Below, in pieces: positions 59,102 to 64,000 of a stretch of DNA of 64,000 nt. Source of the DNA: Pseudomonas sp. BMS12 (GTDB lineage Bacteria; Pseudomonadota; Gammaproteobacteria; Pseudomonadales; Pseudomonadaceae); the NCBI RefSeq assembly GCF_001592875.1, contig NZ_LSOF01000013.1, positions 1-64,000 on the forward strand, written 5' to 3'. The notes under the pieces are model-generated. The model did no database searches and was not told the origin of the DNA. It saw nothing but the letters and a program-made list of their open reading frames with translations. The position numbers and the translations under genes were made by a program. Position 1 is the stretch's first letter. Every line of letters starts with the position of its first letter.

Positions 59102-59113
59102 GTCCAAGCTCAA
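59085..59113 (-). promoter_or_regulatory. Candidate btuB promoter inside the dxs terminator
   Basis: On the minus strand TTGAGC (59113-59108), 17 bases, TAAGGT (59090-59085). The -10 covers the loop of the dxs terminator. Transcription would begin near 59078, directly before the cobalamin riboswitch. Confidence 0.45.
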
Positions 59114-59129
59114 GCGAGTTTACTGCGCC

Positions 59130-61037
59130 TCAGCTTGAAGCCTGTTCAAGCTGCTGCAGTCGGCGACGGACGGCAGCCTCGATGCCGGCCTCGTCCAGGC
59201 CGCATTCGGCCAGCATCTGCGCCGGCTTGGCATGTTCGACGTAGTAGTCGGGCAGGCCCAGGTGCAGCAGCGGCATGACGATGTTCTCGGCGGCGAGGAA
59301 TTCGCTCACCGCGCTGCCGGCACCGCCCATCACGCTGTTTTCCTCGAGGGTCACCAGCAGTTCGTGGCTGCCTGCCAGCTCGCGCAGCAGGGCTTCGTCC
59401 AGGGGTTTGACGAAGCGCATGTCGACCACGGTGGCGTCCAGCGTTTCGCCCACGCGCAGGGCCTCGGCCAGTTGCACACCGAATACCAGCAGCGCGGTGC
59501 CCTGGCCCTGGCGGCGTACCACGGCCTTGCCGATCTCCACGGCGTTGAGGGCCGGGTCGATGGCGGCATTCGGGCCGCTGCCGCGCGGATAGCGCACTGC
59601 GGCCGGGCCGTTGAACTGGTGACCGGTGGTCAGCAGCAGGCGCAGCTCGTTCTCGTCGCTGGGCGTCATCACCAGCATGCCGGGGATGCAGCGCAGGTAG
59701 GACAGGTCGAAGCTGCCGGCGTGGGTCGGGCCGTCTTCGCCGACCAGGCCGGCGCGGTCGATGGCGAACAGCACATCGAGGTTCTGCACCGCGACGTCAT
59801 GGATCAGCTGGTCGTAGGCACGCTGCAGGAAGGTGGAGTAGATCGCCACCACCGGCTTGGCGCCTTCGCAGGCCATGCCAGCGGCCAGGGTCACGGCGTG
59901 CTGCTCGGCGATGGCCACGTCGAAGTAGCGGTTCGGATAGCGCTCGCTGAAGGCCACCAGGTCGGAGCCTTCCTTCATCGCCGGGGTGATACCGAGCAGG
60001 CGCGGGTCGGCGGCGGCCATGTCGCACAGCCACTGGCCGAACACGGCGGAGTACTTGGGCCCGGAGGCTTTTTTCGGCTCGCCCTGCGGCTTGTTGATCG
60101 GGTCCAGCTTGGTGATCGCGTGGTAGCCGATCGGGTCGGCTTCGGCGGGGGCGAAGCCCTTGCCCTTCTTGGTCACCACATGCAGGAACTGCGGGCCTTC
60201 CAGGTCGCGCATGTTGCGCAGGGTGGCGATCAGGGTCGGCAGGTCGTGGCCGTCGATGGGGCCGACGTAGTTCCAGCCCAGCTCCTCGAACAGGGTGCCG
60301 GGCACCAGCATGCCCTTGGCGTGCTCTTCGACCTTGCGCGCGATCTCCCAGGCGCCGGGCAGGCGCGAGAGGATCTTCTTGCTGCCTTCGCGCATGCTCG
60401 AATAGGTGCGGCTGGAGATGATCTTGGCCAGGTAGTTGGACAGGCCGCCGACGTTCTTGGAGATCGACATGTCGTTGTCGTTGAGCACCACCAGCATGTC
60501 GGCCTTGACGTCCGAGGCGTGGTTGAGCGCCTCGAAAGCCATGCCGGCGGTCAGCGCGCCGTCGCCGATCACCGCCACGCTCTTGCGCTTGCTGCCCTGC
60601 AGCTTGGCGGCTATGGCCATGCCGAGGGCGGCGCTGATGCTGGTACTGGAGTGGCCGACACCGAAGGTGTCGTACTCACTCTCGCTGCGGCGCGGGAAGG
60701 CGGCCAGGCCGTCCTTCTGGCGCAGCGTGCCCATGCGTTCGCGGCGGCCGGTGAGGATCTTGTGCGGGTAGGCCTGGTGGCCGACATCCCACACCAGGCG
60801 GTCATCCGGGGTGTCGAAGATGTAATGCAGGGCGATGGTCAGCTCGACCACGCCGAGGCCGGCGCCGAAGTGCCCGCCGGTCTGGCCGACGCTGTACAGC
60901 AGGGTCTGGCGCAGCTCGTCGGCAAGGCTTTCCAGCTCGCTCTCGGCCAGACGGCGCAGGCCGTCCGGGGTCTCGGCACGGTCGAGCAGCGGCGTGGCGG
61001 GGCGCTCGCGAGGGATCTCGTGGAAGGTGGTCGGCAT
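59130..61037 (-). CDS. dxs: 1-Deoxy-D-xylulose-5-phosphate synthase
   Basis: A 635-residue thiamine-diphosphate enzyme that makes DXP from pyruvate and glyceraldehyde 3-phosphate, entry step of the MEP isoprenoid pathway. The cofactor motif is GDG (158-160) through N172; [13 protein letters not shown] and [11 protein letters not shown] (with the catalytic Glu) are in place. Full length. In P. aeruginosa xseB and ispA lie just upstream; here the upstream gene is an unrelated hydrolase 82 bases away. Followed by its own terminator. Confidence 0.98.
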   Translation of the reverse strand: MPTTFHEIPRERPATPLLDRAETPDGLRRLAESELESLADELRQTLLYSVGQTGGHFGAGLGVVELTIALHYIFDTPDDRLVWDVGHQAYPHKILTGRRERMGTLRQKDGLAAFPRRSESEYDTFGVGHSSTSISAALGMAIAAKLQGSKRKSVAVIGDGALTAGMAFEALNHASDVKADMLVVLNDNDMSISKNVGGLSNYLAKIISSRTYSSMREGSKKILSRLPGAWEIARKVEEHAKGMLVPGTLFEELGWNYVGPIDGHDLPTLIATLRNMRDLEGPQFLHVVTKKGKGFAPAEADPIGYHAITKLDPINKPQGEPKKASGPKYSAVFGQWLCDMAAADPRLLGITPAMKEGSDLVAFSERYPNRYFDVAIAEQHAVTLAAGMACEGAKPVVAIYSTFLQRAYDQLIHDVAVQNLDVLFAIDRAGLVGEDGPTHAGSFDLSYLRCIPGMLVMTPSDENELRLLLTTGHQFNGPAAVRYPRGSGPNAAIDPALNAVEIGKAVVRRQGQGTALLVFGVQLAEALRVGETLDATVVDMRFVKPLDEALLRELAGSHELLVTLEENSVMGGAGSAVSEFLAAENIVMPLLHLGLPDYYVEHAKPAQMLAECGLDEAGIEAAVRRRLQQLEQASS

Positions 61038-61119
61038 CAGGCGAATCGTTATAGGTATGCAAAAGATGCGGCAGTTTACCTGATGCTTCGATCCCCGCCC
61101 AATCGGCGCGACCGCGCGA

Positions 61120-62073
61120 CTAATCGCCGCGGTAGTGGCGGCCGAGGAAGTCCAGCAGCAGGGCGTTGACCCGCGCCGGCTGCTGGCTCTGCAACCAGTG
61201 GCCGCAGTCCGTCAGCAGGTGCTGTTCCAGGTGCGGCACGCGCTCGGCCATGCGCTTGAGGGTATGCGCCTCCAGGCGGGCGACCGGGTCCTGTTCGCCG
61301 ACCAGGAACAGGGTCGGCTGCTCGACCTGGCGGCCGACCAGCGGCTCGGTCTCCTGCCAGCTGCGTTCGAAGTTGCGGTACCAGTTCAGCGGCCCGCGAA
61401 AACCACGGGCCAGCGCCTGGCGGTAGTGCGCGAACTGTTCCGCGCTGCACCAGCTCGGCAGCGCCGGGTGCGGATCGAGGCCGTCGAGCAGCCGCGCATC
61501 GGCCGGTTTGTCCTGCAGCAGGGCGTCGCCCAGGTCGGCCAGCAGCAGGCGCAGGCTGCGCTCGATATCGGCATCCAGCTCGGCCTCGGCCACACCCGGC
61601 TGCTGGAAGTAGAGGATGTAGTTGAAGCGCCCGGCATAGGCCTCGCGCATGATCTCGATGGCCGGGCGCCTGGGCCGGCCGCCGAAGGGCACCGACATGG
61701 TCACCAGCGCCTGCACCCGCTCCGGCTCGAGCAGGGCCAGGTGCCAGGCCACCGGCGCGCCCCAGTCGTGGCCGACCATGCACACACGCTGGTGGCCGAA
61801 GTGATCCATGGCGGCCTGGATGTCGGCGCACAGAGTCAGCAGAGAGTAGGCCTCGGGCTCTTCCGGGGCGCTGCTGGCGCCGTAGCCGCGCATCTCCGGG
61901 GCGAAGGCTCGATAGCCGGCGTCCGCCAGGGCCTGCAGCTGTGGCGCCCAGGAGTGCCAGCACTCGGGGAAACCGTGCAGCAGCCACACCGGCTGGCCGT
62001 GCTGCGGGCCGCAGGCGTGCACGCTGAGCTGGATACCGTTGACTTGCAGCAGTTGCTGTTCGATGGCGTGCAT
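61120..62073 (-). CDS. Alpha/beta hydrolase, epoxide-hydrolase-like
   Basis: A 317-residue hydrolase. HGFPE near 34 forms the oxyanion hole, GHDWGAP carries the nucleophilic Asp, [17 protein letters not shown] holds a lid tyrosine, GEQDPV the acid and CGHW the histidine. These fit soluble epoxide hydrolases; haloacetate dehalogenases share part of the set. No signal peptide. It starts 10 bases after the acyl-CoA carboxylase stop, so the two are co-transcribed and may serve fatty acid or isoprenoid breakdown. Confidence 0.85.
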   Translation of the reverse strand: MHAIEQQLLQVNGIQLSVHACGPQHGQPVWLLHGFPECWHSWAPQLQALADAGYRAFAPEMRGYGASSAPEEPEAYSLLTLCADIQAAMDHFGHQRVCMVGHDWGAPVAWHLALLEPERVQALVTMSVPFGGRPRRPAIEIMREAYAGRFNYILYFQQPGVAEAELDADIERSLRLLLADLGDALLQDKPADARLLDGLDPHPALPSWCSAEQFAHYRQALARGFRGPLNWYRNFERSWQETEPLVGRQVEQPTLFLVGEQDPVARLEAHTLKRMAERVPHLEQHLLTDCGHWLQSQQPARVNALLLDFLGRHYRGD

Positions 62074-62083
62074 GGGGCTGTCC

Positions 62084-64000
62084 TCACCAGGTATCGACGA
62101 AGGGGCGTTTCTTGCCGTTGCGTGCTGGCGGCTGCGGTGCGCTGTGCAAACCGCGCAGCAGCCAGGCGCGGGTGTCCTGCGGGTCGATCACGGCATCGAT
62201 CTCCAGGTAGCTGGCCATGTTCAGGCCCTTGCCGTTGCGGTAGGCCTTGCCCACCAGCTTGTCGAACAGGCGCTGGCGGCTGGCATCGTCCGCCTGGGCC
62301 GCCAGCTCCTTGGCGAAGCCCAGGCGCACTGCGCCTTCCAGGCCCATGGCGCCGAACTCACCGCTGGGCCAGGCGATGGTGAACAGCGCCGAGTGGAAGC
62401 TGCCGGCAGCCATGGCCTGGGCGCCCAGGCCGTAACCCTTGCGCAGCACCACGGTGAAGAACGGCACGGACAGGCTGGCGGCGGCGACGAACATGCGCGA
62501 CACGTGGCGCACCGTGGCCTGTTTCTCCGCCTCCGGGCCGACCATGAAACCGGGGGTGTCGCACAGCGAAACCATGGGGATATCGAAGGCGTCGCACAGC
62601 TGCATGAAGCGCGCGGCCTTGTCGCCGGCCGCCGCGTCGATGGCGCCGCCCAGGTGGCCGGGGTTGTTGGCCAGCAGGCCGAACGCCTTGCCCTCGATGC
62701 GAATGAAGGCGGTGATCATGCCGGGCGCGAACTGGCGGCGCAGTTCCAGCACGCTGCCGCTGTCGGCCAGGGTGGCGATGACCTGACGGATGTCGTACAC
62801 GCGCAGGCGGTTTTCCGGGATCAGGTGGCGCAGCTCGCGCTGGTCGGCGCACTGCCAGTCGCTCAGCGGGCCCTGGAAATAGGACAGGTACTGCTTGGCG
62901 GCAGCGACCGCCTCGGCCTCGTTCTCCACCAGCACGTCGATCACCCCGTTCGGCCCCTGCACGGCAGTCGGGCCGACCTGCTCGGGCTTGAAGCTGCCAA
63001 GGCCGCCGCCTTCGATCATCGCCGGGCCGGCCATGCCGATGGTTGCGTCCTTGGCGGCGATGATCACGTCGCAGCAGCCGAGCAGCGCGGCGTTGCCGGC
63101 GAAGCAGCGCCCGGACACCACGCCAACCAGCGGCACCAGGCCGGACAACCGGGCCATGCCGACAAAGGTGTGGCAGTCCAGCCCGGCCACGCCGACGAAA
63201 TCGGTATCGCCCGGCCGACCGCCGCCGCCTTCGGCGAACAGCACCAGCGGCAGACGCAGCTGTTCGGCGAGGCCGAGCATGCGGTCGGTCTTCTTGTGGT
63301 TCATCACCCCCTGGGTGCCGGCGAACACCGTGTAGTCGTAGGCGATGGCCATGCAGCGCGCGCCCTGCTCGCCGAAGGTGGCGGCGCCCACCGTGCCGAT
63401 ACCGGCGATCAGGCCGTCGGCCGGGCTCAGCTCCATCAGCTCCTCCGGGGTGCGCCGGCGGCGCTGGGCGGCCAGGGCCATGGCGCCGTATTCGATGAAG
63501 CTGCCCTCATCCAGCAGGTCCGCCAGGTTTTCCCGGGTGGTGCGTTGGCCGGTTTTGCGGCGCTTGGCCACGGCGGCCGGGCGGCGGGCATCGGTCAGGC
63601 GCTCGTGGCGCTCCAGCACTTCGGCCAGGTCGGCGCGGATATGCGCCAGGTCCAGGCTGTGTTCGTCCTGCAGGCCATCGCCATCGACTTCAGCCGGTTC
63701 GATGAACAGCAGCGCCTGGCCTTCGCCCAGGGCGTCGCCGGGGCGGGCGGCGAGGGCACGGACGATGCCGCTCTGGCTGGCCTTGACCACGAACTCCATC
63801 TTCATCGCTTCCAGCACGGCGATGTTCTGCCCGGCGGCCACGGCATCGCCCTCGGCTACCTCCAGGCTGACCAGCACACCGGTGCTTGGCGTATTCAGGG
63901 CGATGCTGCCGGGCGGCGCCGCCACCGCGGCCTGCTGGCTGCCGGTCACCGCGCCCGTGCCGGTGAAATAGCGATGTGGGTGGGCCTGCTGCTGTGCGCC
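62084..64000 (-). CDS. Biotin carboxyl carrier / carboxyltransferase fusion (acyl-CoA carboxylase), partial
   Basis: The last 638 residues of a larger protein: the frame is still open at the window edge. A biotinyl domain comes first, with the biotin lysine in EAMKME (about residue 67 of the part seen), then a carboxyltransferase of the two-module crotonase type (NHKKTDRMLGLAEQLRLPLVLF; later FAPGMITAFIRIEGKAFGLLANN and CDTPGFMVGPEAEKQ). A biotin carboxylase domain is expected upstream, as in single-chain acyl-CoA carboxylases of about 1,100 residues. A GTG at 63949 is only internal. The acyl-CoA substrate cannot be told. Confidence 0.9.
   Translation of the reverse strand, partial: GAQQQAHPHRYFTGTGAVTGSQQAAVAAPPGSIALNTPSTGVLVSLEVAEGDAVAAGQNIAVLEAMKMEFVVKASQSGIVRALAARPGDALGEGQALLFIEPAEVDGDGLQDEHSLDLAHIRADLAEVLERHERLTDARRPAAVAKRRKTGQRTTRENLADLLDEGSFIEYGAMALAAQRRRRTPEELMELSPADGLIAGIGTVGAATFGEQGARCMAIAYDYTVFAGTQGVMNHKKTDRMLGLAEQLRLPLVLFAEGGGGRPGDTDFVGVAGLDCHTFVGMARLSGLVPLVGVVSGRCFAGNAALLGCCDVIIAAKDATIGMAGPAMIEGGGLGSFKPEQVGPTAVQGPNGVIDVLVENEAEAVAAAKQYLSYFQGPLSDWQCADQRELRHLIPENRLRVYDIRQVIATLADSGSVLELRRQFAPGMITAFIRIEGKAFGLLANNPGHLGGAIDAAAGDKAARFMQLCDAFDIPMVSLCDTPGFMVGPEAEKQATVRHVSRMFVAAASLSVPFFTVVLRKGYGLGAQAMAAGSFHSALFTIAWPSGEFGAMGLEGAVRLGFAKELAAQADDASRQRLFDKLVGKAYRNGKGLNMASYLEIDAVIDPQDTRAWLLRGLHSAPQPPARNGKKRPFVDTW

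Noticed and set aside
59232..61169. 645-codon plus-strand open frame opposite dxs
   Set aside because: Same cause: repetitive Gly/Val/His composition, no domain pattern and no ribosome binding site.

Overview
The window is a stretch of a GC-rich gammaproteobacterial chromosome, almost certainly a Pseudomonas species. The basis is the near-identity of the ribosomal proteins to Pseudomonas sequences I know, neighbour order matching two blocks of the P. aeruginosa map (rpsJ to ssb, and ribA/ribD/nrdR to oprG), Pseudomonas-type OprC and OprG, and a good ANR half-site pair. It is chromosomal core plus a modest accessory load. I see no tRNA, rRNA, CRISPR, phage or intact insertion sequence.

Layout. 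1-13931: end of tuf, then the S10, spc and alpha ribosomal-protein operons in standard order, including secY and rpoA. The spc operon is cut by two terminator-like hairpins and a fresh sigma70 promoter between rpsN and rpsH, and the alpha operon has its own promoter touching the spc terminator. 14246-21924: katG (where P. aeruginosa has katA-bfrA), convergent uvrA, a YajR-like MFS transporter, ssb and a small DUF3509-like protein. 21992-25408: a lipase/SDR pair and a YiaV/YiaW-like pair, all on the minus strand. 25602-28714: a DUF2314 protein, then a DUF2946-like protein followed by the copper receptor OprC. 28872-31941: a compact exported module of c5-type cytochrome lipoprotein, lactone oxidase-like flavoprotein and PLP-fold protein. 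31986-36385: AraC regulator divergent from a DUF1302/DUF1329 pair. 36532-39132: a degenerate RmlD-like protein, a sugar-nucleotide epimerase and OprG with an ANR box. 39261-42709: a zinc-responsive operon (DUF2796, ABC ATPase, permease, DUF3299) carrying a MITE-like insertion. 42824-46734: small conserved genes, including CnoX and a protein methyltransferase. 46870-56440: nrdR, then riboflavin genes with an FMN riboswitch, nusB, thiL, pgpA, two periplasmic proteins, ribA and a BtuF-like protein. 56508-64000: a small lipoprotein, btuB under a cobalamin riboswitch, dxs, an epoxide-hydrolase-like gene and the 3' part of a fused acyl-CoA carboxylase.

How it works together. The first 14 kb makes ribosomes, the Sec channel and RNA polymerase alpha. 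The rib genes supply flavins, with ribA in a separate transcription unit. The metal loci read as a set of uptake or homeostasis functions: copper (OprC), zinc (Zur-like box, His-rich DUF2796 protein) and cobalamin (BtuB, BtuF).

Most notable observations: (1) a 265-bp inverted-repeat element inserted at a TA inside the stop codon of the zinc ABC ATPase, which rebuilds the stop and separates two formerly coupled genes; (2) the cytochrome/flavoprotein/PLP-fold export module, whose function I cannot assign; (3) a 15-codon upstream ORF with a strong Shine-Dalgarno between the FMN riboswitch and riboflavin synthase; (4) -35 elements built into terminators in the ribosomal cluster; (5) an RmlD-like protein lacking its catalytic Tyr/Lys. 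All calls come from reading the sequence; no database search was run.
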